Assembly: GCA_028274465.1 (NCBI GenBank)
Contig: CM051458.1
Location: 53,929,253 to 53,993,252, forward strand
From: Plantago ovata
Taxonomy: Eukaryota; Streptophyta; Magnoliopsida; Lamiales; Plantaginaceae
Direction: 5' to 3'
Length of the DNA: 64,000 bases
The number at the start of each line of letters is the position of its first letter. Position 1 is the first letter of the stretch. Shown piece by piece: positions 38,880 to 48,490 of this stretch. The notes under the pieces were generated by a model, which saw nothing but the letters and a program-made list of their open reading frames with translations, was not told the DNA's origin and searched no databases. The position numbers were made by a program, and so were the translations under genes.

Positions 38880-41567
38880 TTAAGCTCTTTCAGAAGATTT
38901 TCTCAAAATCTCTCTTACACTCTTCTCAGCAAGTGCATTAAATTCAACACAGTCCTTTTCGTAGTTTTCCAGAAGCCTACGGACTTGTAGTTGAAGAATT
39001 CTTGCGTTTTTGCAGACAGTATGATGATTCTTTTCAGCATTCATTTCCATGTAATTAATTACCCACAAATGCATGCCCCAATTGCTGGCATGGAGAAGCT
39101 GTGTATCTGAAATGCTTTTCGGATGAATCTTTTTTAGCCAGAGAAGATCTTCTTCTTGATCCTTAGTAGTGAGATAGAAGTACTCATAAGGAATCAATCC
39201 AAGTTTCTTCTTAGGTTTCTTTGTTACCGGGTCAGCGTAGTAAGCGATGCGAGGTGGTTTGATCAGATTTGGTTCTTGTTTGTATGTCTTACCAATGGCA
39301 ATTCTTCTTACATGGACCTCAAGATTCAACAATTTCCCAGCAATATTTCTTGGGAGGGATTCTTCCCTTTGCTTTCTTTGGACCTTGAGCTCAATCCATT
39401 TGAACATTTGATTCAATATGGCTGTAGGAAAGAACTCATTTACCAGCAAGTCTTCCAGCTTTAAAATCCAGCGACCATGAATGTTTCTGATTACATTCTG
39501 AGTGGTTTCCTCATTGCTGGTCTTTGTGTATTCAATGCCGGAGCCAATAGCAATGCTGGCCAGCCTTTTCTCTTCCTGTCTTTGCCTTCTTCTTCTTTTT
39601 TTAGCATTGTTTTGATCTCTTGCTGAAGAGTCAGACGAGAAATGCTTTGAATGGCCAGACGGAGTCACGGCTGTTAAGGGTCTAGCTCTTATGGATTGAG
39701 CTATTGTTTGATTGTCATCATCTTCTTCATCATCTTCATTCAGATTGTGATGACTTTCAGTATGACAAAAATCTTGAGTTTCAGCAGCGGTTTTTCTCTT
39801 TTTGTTACTTGCTGAATTCAACTCAGCTTCTGCTTGTCTTTTAGAACTTTGCTCTTTTTCAGCAAGAGGTTCTATTGGTAGTGGCGCATCAGCAGGAGCA
39901 GGAGGGGTTTGGTTTCTTTTTCCAGTGTTCTTCTTTTCCCCCTTAGACATGGATTGCAACATCGGAGTGATGTGCAGAGAATAAAACTCATTGCAATTTT
40001 CAGCAAGAGTGTTTAAACTGTTATACTTCATGATGATTTGTTGTTGGTCAGATGTCATTGTTGACAACTCTCTTTGAATATTCATCATGTTCTCTTCATT
40101 CCTTTTCTCTGTTGCGGCCTTCTCATCCATGTAAGTCTGAGCCTTTACGAGAGCATTCTTTATAAGCCTGAGCGCTTGACTTACATCTTCTTTATAGCTC
40201 TTGTGATAAAGACTGATGTCTTTCTGAGCTATTGTCAAAGTTGTAGTGCGTCTCAGCACTGTAGCCAATATCTTTCCAATGTCAAGTGGGCTCTCAGCAA
40301 GCAATGCCTCATCTTCAGCTTTGCAGGCATCATGGACTTGTTTTAGTGCTAGAATTCTGGGAGTAAACTCCTCAACTCTTGGGAACGACACTAAATGTGG
40401 TGTCAAGGAATGAACTTTTAGTTCGGAAGCAAACTGATCATCTTGTAATAGCAGTTCGACTCTTAATGAATCTCCTTTATCACTGATGTAATCAGGAGGA
40501 GGAATCTGAACAACTTTTGGGTCTCGCTTTGATTGTTCATCGTCATGATCTGACAAGTCGTCATCATCCTCAGATTCATCAAGTTGAGCAACTTTTGAAC
40601 CTTTATCAGTAGCTTCACTTCCTCTTTGTTGAGTGGTTGCTGATGGCAACGCTTCAGACTCAACAACTGGAGTTTCACCAGTAGGTAGTTGTTTCAATTG
40701 AGTTTGTGGCTCAATTACTGGAGTTTCGCCAGTAGTTAGTTTTAATTGAGTTTGTGGCTCAATTACTGGAGTTTCGCCAGTAGTAAGTGGAAGGGATGGA
40801 ACTTCCTTTGTTCTTGGTCTTGAAGATTCACCAATTTCTAGATCCTGCGTATGCCTTGCATGGATCAAGAGACTGTTTTGTAAAGCGCGTTGGTAATCTT
40901 CATCTTGTTCATCCTCATCATCAAGGTTTTCTTCAGTAACCTTGGCATCAGAAACGGGATTTTTGCCATTTTTCAAGGCAGCCCTTTTTCTGGCGTATTC
41001 TTCTTCAGTATCAACACCTTGCACGGGTGCTTGATTTTCAGCATCAGCAGGAGGAGGTTGAGATTCTTGCTTAGATTGTTGTTGTTCAGCTTGCTGATTG
41101 TCAGATTGAGTATTTTCAGCAACTGTTAACTTCAATCCACCAGCACCAGGACTTGGACCTTGATTGTCATCATCGTCGTCTTTCTTATCCTTAGAATCTT
41201 TCCCTTCATCATCACTGGGATCAGTGGGAATGTTCTCATCTTCTTCTTCTTCTTCATCATCTGTTATAATGACTAGCTCCACGTGCTTATACAAAGCAAC
41301 ACTTGTCACTTCCTCTTCCTTAGTTAATTTGTGGGGATCAGGCACCACAGGTACAAAAAGACCTTTGAGCACAGCTTGTTCAGCTGGAGAGGCACTCTTA
41401 AATTTGGCCTTCATATTCTCTCTGATTTGAGCAATCAGATTTGAGCTCATTTGCTGAGAATATGTCATTTCTTCAGGAAGGATGGAGTGGACAAATGTTT
41501 CGAGCTTTAACAGAGAAGATCTCTTTTTCTCGTTTGAGAGATGAAGGTGAAGATCTGAGAAATCCAT
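38880..41567 (-). CDS. SIRE-2 envelope-position ORF, distal 895-codon frame
   Basis: Open frame from ATG 41567 (MDFSDLHLHLSNEKKRSSLL) to TGA/TAA region at 38880. It may instead be the last exon of the upstream ORF, joined by splicing near 41555; both readings are possible. It is strongly acidic in the first half (DDEEEEEDENIP, DESEDDDDLSDHDDE), has Gln-rich segments and a 16-residue tandem repeat. Long alpha-helical stretches with coiled-coil character follow, then a basic KKRRRRQRQEEK patch (possible nuclear signal), and a C-terminal part containing WILKLEDLLVNEFFPTAILNQ and YEYFYLTTKDQEEDLLWLKKIHP. I see no transmembrane helix, so retroviral envelope function is not supported. Family unknown to me. 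Confidence 0.65.
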   Translation of the reverse strand: MDFSDLHLHLSNEKKRSSLLKLETFVHSILPEEMTYSQQMSSNLIAQIRENMKAKFKSASPAEQAVLKGLFVPVVPDPHKLTKEEEVTSVALYKHVELVIITDDEEEEEDENIPTDPSDDEGKDSKDKKDDDDDNQGPSPGAGGLKLTVAENTQSDNQQAEQQQSKQESQPPPADAENQAPVQGVDTEEEYARKRAALKNGKNPVSDAKVTEENLDDEDEQDEDYQRALQNSLLIHARHTQDLEIGESSRPRTKEVPSLPLTTGETPVIEPQTQLKLTTGETPVIEPQTQLKQLPTGETPVVESEALPSATTQQRGSEATDKGSKVAQLDESEDDDDLSDHDDEQSKRDPKVVQIPPPDYISDKGDSLRVELLLQDDQFASELKVHSLTPHLVSFPRVEEFTPRILALKQVHDACKAEDEALLAESPLDIGKILATVLRRTTTLTIAQKDISLYHKSYKEDVSQALRLIKNALVKAQTYMDEKAATEKRNEENMMNIQRELSTMTSDQQQIIMKYNSLNTLAENCNEFYSLHITPMLQSMSKGEKKNTGKRNQTPPAPADAPLPIEPLAEKEQSSKRQAEAELNSASNKKRKTAAETQDFCHTESHHNLNEDDEEDDDNQTIAQSIRARPLTAVTPSGHSKHFSSDSSARDQNNAKKRRRRQRQEEKRLASIAIGSGIEYTKTSNEETTQNVIRNIHGRWILKLEDLLVNEFFPTAILNQMFKWIELKVQRKQREESLPRNIAGKLLNLEVHVRRIAIGKTYKQEPNLIKPPRIAYYADPVTKKPKKKLGLIPYEYFYLTTKDQEEDLLWLKKIHPKSISDTQLLHASNWGMHLWVINYMEMNAEKNHHTVCKNARILQLQVRRLLENYEKDCVEFNALAEKSVREILRKSSERA
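40674..40792 (-). repeat. 16-residue (48-bp) tandem repeat in the SIRE-2 ORF
   Basis: Two complete 48-bp units (starts 40696 and 40744) and a diverged third encode TTGETPVIEPQTQLKL-type repeats. The unit length is a multiple of three, so copy number can change without breaking the frame. Confidence 0.85.
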
Positions 41568-41657
41568 TCTCCTGTACCTTTGCCAGTTGCTGACGGACTT
41601 AGCAACTATTTACAAAGTTGTCCTTTTGAAGTTCAAGTATAGTTCTTCAGAACTTAC
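41555..41657 (-). other. Possible intron 4 of the SIRE-2 envelope-position ORF (weak)
   Basis: The donor CAGCAA/GTAAGTTCTG (41657) is strong, and an acceptor GGATTTCTCAG ends at 41555. Splicing there would leave the distal 895-codon frame out by one base, so an indel, another acceptor, or an independent start at 41567 must be assumed. Confidence 0.3.
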
Positions 41658-41705
41658 TTGCTGATCTTCAGTGATGAGCACCACATCAGTGGTCTCCTTT
41701 TGAGC

Positions 41706-41780
41706 CTGAAAATGAATTTTATTTAGATCAGGATTGGTTTGGAGAATTGTTTTAGAGTTTACATCTGAAACATGATTTAC
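41706..41780 (-). other. Putative intron 3 (75 nt) of the SIRE-2 envelope-position ORF
   Basis: Minus strand CTCAGCAG/GTAAATCATG to TTCATTTTCAG/GCT. It is AT-rich, 75 nt, phase 0, and open in frame when retained. It separates a 78-nt exon from a 48-nt exon. Confidence 0.6.
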
Positions 41781-41858
41781 CTGCTGAGAGTCAGCAAGCT
41801 CATGTAGTACAATTTCCATTCCATGAGGAGCTTGAGTAGCATTCTCCATTTGTTCATC

Positions 41859-41930
41859 TTGAAATAATTTATAGTTAGACACAAGTACTAAGCTGTCAAA
41901 CTTAGTTTTTATACAAAAATTATTAACTAC
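41859..41930 (-). other. Putative intron 2 (72 nt) with mutated acceptor
   Basis: Minus strand TTGCAG/GTAGTTAATA. The 3' end reads ATTATTTCAA before GATGAACAA; a single G to A at an ancestral CAG would explain the frame. 72 nt, phase 0. The donor GTAGTTAAT is shared with intron 1, suggesting duplication of an exon-intron module. Confidence 0.5.
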
Positions 41931-41951
41931 CTGCAAAGCAGGGAGTGTTGG

Positions 41952-44141
41952 TTATGGTGCAGAGGCTTCAGCAACCATCTGACTTGCATCTTGAGAAGTC
42001 TGTAGAGAAAGGATAATTTTAGCAAAAGAACAATTTTCAGAATTTGAAGTTTTACTGATGGTTGAATTAACTACCTGCTGAGGAAGGACAGGTTGTGGCT
42101 CAATCCTTTCAGCATTAACAGTTTCTTCAGCTTCTTGGATTGTTTCTTCAGCAGACTTCTGGTTTTGCTCTATCTGAGAAAGCTGTGCGGTTTCAGCAAT
42201 CTCCCTTGTCTCTAAAATGACAAGTTGAGCAGAAGCATCTTGACCTTTGAGCTCACTGCTTGTCATGAAGAGATCAATTGACTTATTGGATGATTCTTCA
42301 ATCTCCAACTCCATTTGTTTGCTTAAATCTTCCAGTACCAGCTGGACTTTGTCAATTGGTGTCTTGGGCGAACTTGGGCCAGTATTCTCAGCATTATGAG
42401 ATGCGTCTTTGAATAATGCTTCTTGAGTTTCAGCAACTTCAGGAACTGGAACCATTGCTATTTCAGCAACTCGTCCTTCAGCAAGCGTTGTTTCAGCAAC
42501 TTGATGAGTTGCTTGGTCAGCAACCATCTTTTCAGCAACATCAGCAAGTGCCGCTTTTTGCAGATCAGCAGCAATGTCGCTTACTGGTTCCATGGTTGGA
42601 TCAACTAAGTTATCTACAATGTAGATATCGGGGACTTGGGCAGGAATTTCATTTCCACTGCCTTGTGGTCTATTCTCAGTAGAGTTATCAACGTTGAGTT
42701 GATTGTTGAAGGCTTCCGCAAACACTTCAACATTGCTGACATAGGCTTCAGTAATCACATCAGCAACATCTACTGGCAAATGCGTTTCATCATTTGTCTG
42801 GGAATTGACTGAGGAGTCTTGGACATCAGGGACTGACTGGCGAGCCAGTATTTTCTTTCTTTTGTTGCTTGTCCGTTTCCTCTTAGGTACGGGGTTTGCT
42901 GATGACGCTGCAGTCTGAGTGTCATCATCAGCTTTCCTCTTTTTCTTGTTAGATTTCTCCAATTTCCCAGAGTCATCTATAGTTGCTTTTTCAGCAACAG
43001 GTGTTGTACACGTACCTTGTTGAGTTTCTACAGCAGTTTCATTTGTGTTACCACTACCAACAACAGTTTCATCTCTAAGTTGCTGAGTGGTAACATCTGC
43101 AGCTGTTGTATACCTTTCTTGCTGGCTTGTGCTGACAACATTTGCAGTTGTTGTCTTCTTAGTTTTCTTTCCAGCAATCTTAGGTACATTCTGCTTGTAG
43201 AAAGATCTTCCCACATTGCACACAGATTTCTTGATTGGCAATGGGTTTCTTAGATGAATCCTGAAATGTTCAAGGATATAGCATATCTTGATTCCATACA
43301 TAACTGGAAAGGAAGGTGAGACCTTGTTGTCTTCTACCTTTACCTTAAACTTAGTGACACAATCAACAAGCCTGTTGAAAATGTACTTAGCCCAGTTAAA
43401 TTTCATTTTGTTTTCATGGATATGCATCAGCAATGGCCATCTTCTCAGGCCTACTTGGTCAATTCCTCCAACTTGGGAGTCAAGAACTTTTATTAGTAGC
43501 AGAGCTACTAGACCAAGTGAATGGCAGAGATGCTTTCTCTTAACGTGCTTTGTCCAAGTCACGGGAGCTATCTCGCCTTTCTTCATTTTCTCATTTCTGA
43601 CGTCACTGTAGAAGGCTTCAATTTCTTCGTCAGTGGCAGTGACGTCATCTTCAGTTCCAGTGGTTGGAATCTGAAATATCTCCGCTAAATCAGTCCATTT
43701 CAGGACGATTTGCGTGTTCTGAACATAAGTAAGGATCACTTTTTCAGTGACTCCATTACTGTCTGTAAGGGACTGGATTTCTGCATTGTTGTAGAATTCC
43801 ATTATATCAATCATGCTCACTTGCTTAGTGCGAGCAGAGATAAAGTTCATGAGGCCTTGCTGCTTGATAAACTCAAGTGCCTCTTCATTTTGGTCATCGA
43901 GTTCTTGTTCATAAAAGTACCTAATGTACTTTTCTTTTGCAAACCCTCCCCATTGCATCAACATCTCACACTTTGCAGTGTCAAGATATGAAGGAGGCAT
44001 AGGTTTTTCTGTGATTCGGTCGTTTTTCAACACAACTTTCGTTGTGTTTGTGGCCGTAGTAGTCATCGGAGCAGTGCGTGTTTCAGCACTGTCAACCTTT
44101 GACGACTTTGAGGACTTTGATAACTGTCTCTTGGGAGCCAT
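41952..44141 (-). CDS. SIRE-2 envelope-position ORF, proximal 729-codon frame
   Basis: It starts MAPKRQLSKSSKSSKVDSAE at 44141, 136 bp after the internal TATA box. The N-terminal ~270 residues carry the conserved domain also seen in SIRE-1 (MLMQWGGFAKEKYIRYFYEQ, IMEFYNNAEIQ, LAEIFQIPTTGTEDD, HLCHSLGLVALLLIKVLD, GLRRWPLLMHIHENK), resembling the putative plant transposon protein domain. A basic KKRKADDD..KRKRTSNKRKK stretch (about residues 400-440) could be a nuclear signal. The rest is acidic and Ala/Val/Glu-rich, with many VAE repeats. There is no signal peptide. The stop TAA at 41952 appears premature. Function unknown. Confidence 0.65.
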   Translation of the reverse strand: MAPKRQLSKSSKSSKVDSAETRTAPMTTTATNTTKVVLKNDRITEKPMPPSYLDTAKCEMLMQWGGFAKEKYIRYFYEQELDDQNEEALEFIKQQGLMNFISARTKQVSMIDIMEFYNNAEIQSLTDSNGVTEKVILTYVQNTQIVLKWTDLAEIFQIPTTGTEDDVTATDEEIEAFYSDVRNEKMKKGEIAPVTWTKHVKRKHLCHSLGLVALLLIKVLDSQVGGIDQVGLRRWPLLMHIHENKMKFNWAKYIFNRLVDCVTKFKVKVEDNKVSPSFPVMYGIKICYILEHFRIHLRNPLPIKKSVCNVGRSFYKQNVPKIAGKKTKKTTTANVVSTSQQERYTTAADVTTQQLRDETVVGSGNTNETAVETQQGTCTTPVAEKATIDDSGKLEKSNKKKRKADDDTQTAASSANPVPKRKRTSNKRKKILARQSVPDVQDSSVNSQTNDETHLPVDVADVITEAYVSNVEVFAEAFNNQLNVDNSTENRPQGSGNEIPAQVPDIYIVDNLVDPTMEPVSDIAADLQKAALADVAEKMVADQATHQVAETTLAEGRVAEIAMVPVPEVAETQEALFKDASHNAENTGPSSPKTPIDKVQLVLEDLSKQMELEIEESSNKSIDLFMTSSELKGQDASAQLVILETREIAETAQLSQIEQNQKSAEETIQEAEETVNAERIEPQPVLPQQVVNSTISKTSNSENCSFAKIILSLQTSQDASQMVAEASAP
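42000..42074 (-). other. Putative intron 1 (75 nt) of the SIRE-2 envelope-position ORF
   Basis: Minus strand CAGCAG/GTAGTTAATT to CCTTTCTCTACAG/ACT. 75 nt, phase 0, with a pyrimidine-rich 3' end. It is open in frame, so a protein would be 25 residues longer if retained. It is followed by a 69-nt exon. Confidence 0.6.
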
Positions 44142-44276
44142 TTCTTTTATAGAGCAAGAAAGAGTGTACGAAAAGAGATAGTTTGCTTTTTGACCGGAGG
44201 TACAGTAGATTCAGGCTAGAATTTGCAGAGAAAGGAAATGTGAGTTAAAGAATTTTGTCATTTCTCTAACTCCTTC

Positions 44277-44284
44277 TTTATATA
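44277..44284 (-). promoter_or_regulatory. Internal TATA box of SIRE-2
   Basis: Minus strand CACTATATAAAGAAGGAG, 136 bp before ATG 44141, identical in context to 36002-36009 in SIRE-1. Confidence 0.55.
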
Positions 44285-44674
44285 GTGTCTCTGGTGTGTG
44301 AGAAACTCAATCGATTTGAGCTCTCAGCAAGGGTAAAACAGAGAAACACTAGAGTTAGTGGAGCCTTTGCATTGAATGCGTAGTGGCCCACTAACTAAAA
44401 CCGTCAGAGCACTCTCTCTCTTTGTTTTGTTAGCCGTTAGATAAGAAACTCCTTTTAATCAATGGCCACGATTGAATTTCATGTCATGATTATTGCGAGT
44501 TTATCTGTGCCAGTTTAACGTCACAAATTGATTTTACTGAGTTTTAAGGGAATAGATTGCTTGCTGAAATAGACAAGAATCTTTTCAGCGAGTTTGAATT
44601 ATCACTCTTGATACTTGCAGAAAGTTCCCCCTTACTTAGATATCTCGTATTTTCTTTAAGTTTAAAAGATATTT

Positions 44675-45033
44675 CTGATTTCCCGTATCAGTAAATTCTT
44701 TTTGTACTTGAGATATCCTTTGGTAAAATCTGAGAGATGAGCTTTGCTCTTTTTCTGAATTCCCGTCTCAGAAAATTCCTTAGATACTTGAATACCTGTT
44801 TCAGTATCTTTTGATTATCTGAGTGCCCGTCTCAGCAATCTTTAAGTTCTTTCTCTTACTGAGTGCATGTCTCAGCAAGTGATCAAGTTTCCTAACAAAT
44901 ACCCGTTTTGAAGGAATTACTTGCTGAATGCCTGTTTCAGCAATCATGTAGTGACTTATCATTTCTTAGAAGAAATTAGTGACTGAGTCTTTTAGACAGG
45001 AATACTTTTTGGCCTTCTGAATACCTGTTTCAG
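44675..45033 (-). ncRNA. Seven-hairpin array, SIRE-2 copy
   Basis: Minus-strand stem-loops at 45017-45033, 44921-44943, 44855-44879, 44813-44840, 44783-44808, 44751-44775 and 44675-44691, in the same order as SIRE-1. Loops are ACAGGTA, ACAGGCA, ACATGCA, ACGGGCA, ACAGGTA, ACGGGAA and ACGGGAA. In the fourth hairpin the pair is G-C here (CTGAG/CTCAG) but A-T in SIRE-1 (CTGAA/TTCAG), a compensatory double change. The seventh has a perfect CTGAT/ATCAG stem here. Confidence 0.65.
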
Positions 45034-45052
45034 CATTCTGCAAGTGTATCCT

Positions 45053-45731
45053 TTATTGAGGTAGTTCAATCAATCCAAGGTTATACCTTAGCATTGCGAA
45101 CCTATTATCCGGTAGGGGCTTGGTGAAGATGTCAGCAAGCTGATCTTCGGTGCCTACTTTCACAACCTCAATATCACCTTTTTCCACATGATCTCTAATG
45201 AAATGATGTCTAATATCAATGTGCTTGGTCCTAGAGTGAAACTTAGGGTTTTGCGTAATTGCAATAGCACTTGTATTATCACAAAAGATTGGTGTTTTCT
45301 TTGCAGAAATACCATAATCTCTTAATTGTTGCTGAATCCATAGGATATGAGCTGTGCAACAACCAGCTGCAATGTATTCAGATTCAGTAGATGAATTGGT
45401 GACACAAGTTTGCTTTTTGCTGAACCATGATATTAATCTAGTACCCAAAAACTGACAAGTTCCAGAGGTATTTTTCTATCAAGAGTTGATCCTCCATGAT
45501 CATCATCTGAATAGCCAACCAATTCAAGTCCAGAATCTTTAGGATACCATAATCCAACATTGACTGTACCTTTAACATATTTCAGTATCTTGATTGCCTT
45601 TTTGTAGTGTGATTCTCTTGGATCAGATTGGAATCTTGCACACACACAAACAGCATACTGAATGTCAGGTCTACTTGCTGTTAGATACAACAAGGAACCA
45701 ATGAGCTTCCTATACTTGTGTTCTTCAACAC
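45053..45731 (-). pseudogene. SIRE-2 RT-RNase H connection and RNase H (left of Tat-2)
   Basis: After the Tat-2 insertion the frame continues HKYRKLIGSLLYLTASRPDIQY, then LVGYSDDDHGGS (SDAD in SIRE-1). A frameshift near 45470 (within DRKSTSG in the sister copy) leads into the second frame 45448-45053: GTRLISWFSKKQTCVTNSSTESEY, FCDNTSAIAI and DIFTKPLP. The acidic residues of RNase H are present, but the frame is broken and separated from RT by the 15-kb Tat-2 insertion. Confidence 0.8.
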
Positions 45732-46487
45732 TGTTAGTGTTGAAATATGTCCAGTCCGCATGTACGAACTGGAGCGGTCTAAGAGCGCGACAAAGCATCA
45801 TAGGCCGTCCCGCAAGGGGCACAACCACACCCAAGTATGTCACTAAGGTGTGGATCGACCAACATAGGGTCCGACCATCACTGGGAGGACAACCCTCAAA
45901 ATAAGCTCCTCACAAGGACAAAGCTGCTAGTGGGCTCGAGGAGCATCTCTCGGGCTCGAGGAGACCTTACGTCAAGGTAACGCTCCTTGACAGAAACTGA
46001 GCAGGACACGACTCGCATCATCCACGCACAAGGAAGGCACGAGGACCGCAGAGCGACCAGCCATGGTTGCTCTCTTGGGCCAAGGCCCACGGACCGCCTT
46101 AATGGGCCTGGGCCGAGGAAGGCCTCAATCCTAGCCGTACACGTGGCGTGATCCTACGCGACCGGAAGCTGAAGGGTCACAAGTATATAAAGGCCTCATT
46201 TACTCCTAAACAGTAAGCATTAATGACACCACACGAGCACCACTTTCACTACTCATACTAGGGAAGCCTCACAACTCCCTACTCGTAAAGTCGCCTCTCC
46301 GGTCTGATACCTTACAGACCGGGCAAGAGACACTAACCCCCCCCCCCTCTAGTCTATTTCAGGTACGAAGAAGCTACAAGAAGGTTCACCTCCTATCTTA
46401 GAGGAACACTACAAGAAGAAGAACTAGAATGACTTAGACTAGCAACTCATTGCGAACTTAGAAAGAAACACGAATTACCCTTCAACA
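45732..46487 (+). repeat. Tat-2 5' LTR
   Basis: The LTR is 756 bp, TGTTAGTGTTGAAATA to CCTTCAACA. TATATAA lies at 46184-46190. Near the 3' part is a run of 11 Cs followed by TCTAGTCTATTTC (about 46335-46360), also present in the SIRE LTRs. Confidence 0.9.
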
Positions 46488-46489
46488 TT

Positions 46490-46507
46490 TGGCGCCGTCT
46501 GTGGGAA
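46490..46507 (+). other. Tat-2 primer-binding site
   Basis: TGGCGCCGTCTGTGGGAA begins two bases after the LTR. Its start and position are those of a primer site. I could not assign the tRNA with confidence. Confidence 0.7.
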
Positions 46508-46574
46508 ACGACACGAAAGGTCATTCCTTGCCCTACTGGTCGAGCCACCTTCCTCCTCGTGACACATCACGAAT

Positions 46575-48490
46575 ATGCCTCCCAGAAGAAGCAACCGTCT
46601 TGCTAATGCACCACCCGGAAACCCTCCTCGATCTAGAGGCCGTCCCTCTAGTAACGGTCGCGGAGGAGGAACGGATGGTGTTCCGAGGGAGCCGAGAAAC
46701 AACAATGTTGCAAGGAACCGGGATTACACGGAGGGGGCATTTACTAATGTCACTCACTCCCAAAATGAGACATCGGGGGAAAATAATCCACAAGGAGTTC
46801 CGGTAGGAAATGCCTACGGAGCTTTGAGAGTCGCGAACAACGCCGAGTCTAGGGGGCAACCTCATCCGGTAGCAATTAACCAACCTCCCGTGACAGTGAA
46901 CCCTCCTCAACCGGCCGCATTGACCTTCACCCTTCCTGATGGACGTGTCGTCCGACCATCAGATTTCGGATGGGCGAAGCTCAATACGGTCTATTCCTTC
47001 TTACTTTACAAGGATATGTCGGAGGTAATGAGGCTATTAGGTTAATACCGAGATACAAGCCCAAGGAGAACCACAGGCCCCGGTGCAAGAGCAACCTCGG
47101 GCCACTCTGGTCGCTCCTCGTCAATCCCAGGGAAGAGCACCTGTTGCGCAAGATGAAGCACATTCGAGAGCCAACACCAGGCCGATCCAATCTCGACTTG
47201 GACCATCAAGATTCCAGTCGAGGTTAGGACCACAAGGTGCCCCGGATGATTTGAGAGACCTGATTGACAGAAGAATACGGGCATCATTGCAAAATGTAGC
47301 GCAACAAGAAAATAGAGTTCAGGTGGTCGCTACACCACCCGCTCTCCCCAATCAAGTTACCCCCAACCAGGTAACTCCTCAAAACCAACAAGAAGCAGTG
47401 GAAGAGAATCAAGCATTGAGAACAGTAGCTGAGGTAACCCCCCTGGTCGATCCGATCACGGGGAGGAGGCTCACTATGGAGGAACTCAACGCGAGGAAAT
47501 CCGCACTTGATGCTCAGATAGAGACTCTTCGAGGAACCGTCCAAGAAAGAGAGCAAGACCAAGATCCGAGCCCTTTGTGTGATGAGATCAGAAACCACCA
47601 AGCCAAAATTGAAAGAGGATTCCCCACCTTCGAAAGCTATGATGGAACAAGTTGTCCGAAGGACTACTTGGTAAGATTTGGCACTAAAATGGATGCCTAC
47701 GGGCATGACTCAAGAACCAAGGCACTCCTCTTTCCGGCTAACCTCTCCGGAGAAGCCATGAAGTGGTGGTCGCGCCTCCCTCACCGATCCATCAAGTCAT
47801 ATAGGGATCTCTGTAAGGAGTTCTCTAAACGATTTGAGAAGGTAATGAACGCCAAGAGATGGGTGAGGTACTTGGCCGAATTGTCCAGAGAAACAATGAA
47901 GACTTGAGGGACTTCATCAATCGCTTTCATGAAGCAGCCCTCCAAGTCGAAGATCACTCGATCAATGAGAGGAAGGAATATTTGTATGGTAACACTACCA
48001 ACATCAGATTCCAAGATGTGCTCTCAGCATCGTGTGTAGAAAATGAAGCACAACTTGCCAAAGTTTGCAAGGACTTCCTCGAAGCTGAGGAATTCCGAAG
48101 AACGGTCACCGTGAGAACCAATCTTCCCAAGGAAAAAGGGAAAGAAAAAGAAAAAGAAAAGGAGTACCCTCCTCGCCCCCAAAATCCCGGGAAGCAGAGG
48201 AAAGAGCAAAAATTTGGGTTGATCAAGGAGGGCAACTCAAGAAATGATTTCAGAGACAAGAGGTCTCCTCCCAGAAGGTCACCTCCAAGACGATATAGCA
48301 ACTACACAGACTTGAATAGGCCAAGATCCGACATCTTGAACTATATAGTCTCGAGGAAGCTAGACGTCTCATGGCCACCCCCGATTAAGGAAAATCAAAG
48401 GAACAAGAGTTCGGAAAAATTTTGCAAGTTTCACAAGGGAAAGGGCACACCTCAGACGAGTGTGTCGAGCTCAAGAACGAAATTGAGAGG
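46575..48490 (+). pseudogene. Tat-2 gag, three frames
   Basis: It starts at ATG 46575 (MPPRRSNRLANAPPGNPPRS). The frame changes near 47040, near 47870 and near 48440. The retrotransposon-gag core is readable (FPTFESYDGTSCPKDYLVRF, GEAMKWWSRLPHRSIKSYRDL, FINRFHEAALQ), followed by a Lys/Glu and Pro/Arg-rich basic region. The zinc knuckle FCKFHKGKG..HTSDEC is split by the third frameshift. All breaks look like single-base indels and could be sequencing errors, given the near-identical LTRs. Confidence 0.75.

Larger units (their letters stand above)
41610..41936 (-). pseudogene. SIRE-2 envelope-position ORF, micro-exon region
   Basis: The short open frame reads alternately as acidic coding blocks (DEQMENATQAPHGMEIVLHE, AQKETTDVVLITEDQQ) and AT-rich blocks with intron borders. 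The exons are 69, 78 and 48 nt, all multiples of three. An in-frame TAA at 41952-41954 (where CAA would fit) separates it from the proximal frame, so this copy is broken even if spliced. Confidence 0.5.

Noticed and set aside
38880-44141. True retroviral-type envelope glycoprotein in SIRE-2
   Set aside because: No signal peptide, no membrane-spanning segment and no furin-like site were seen; basic nuclear-signal-like patches point elsewhere. Only the position is envelope-like.
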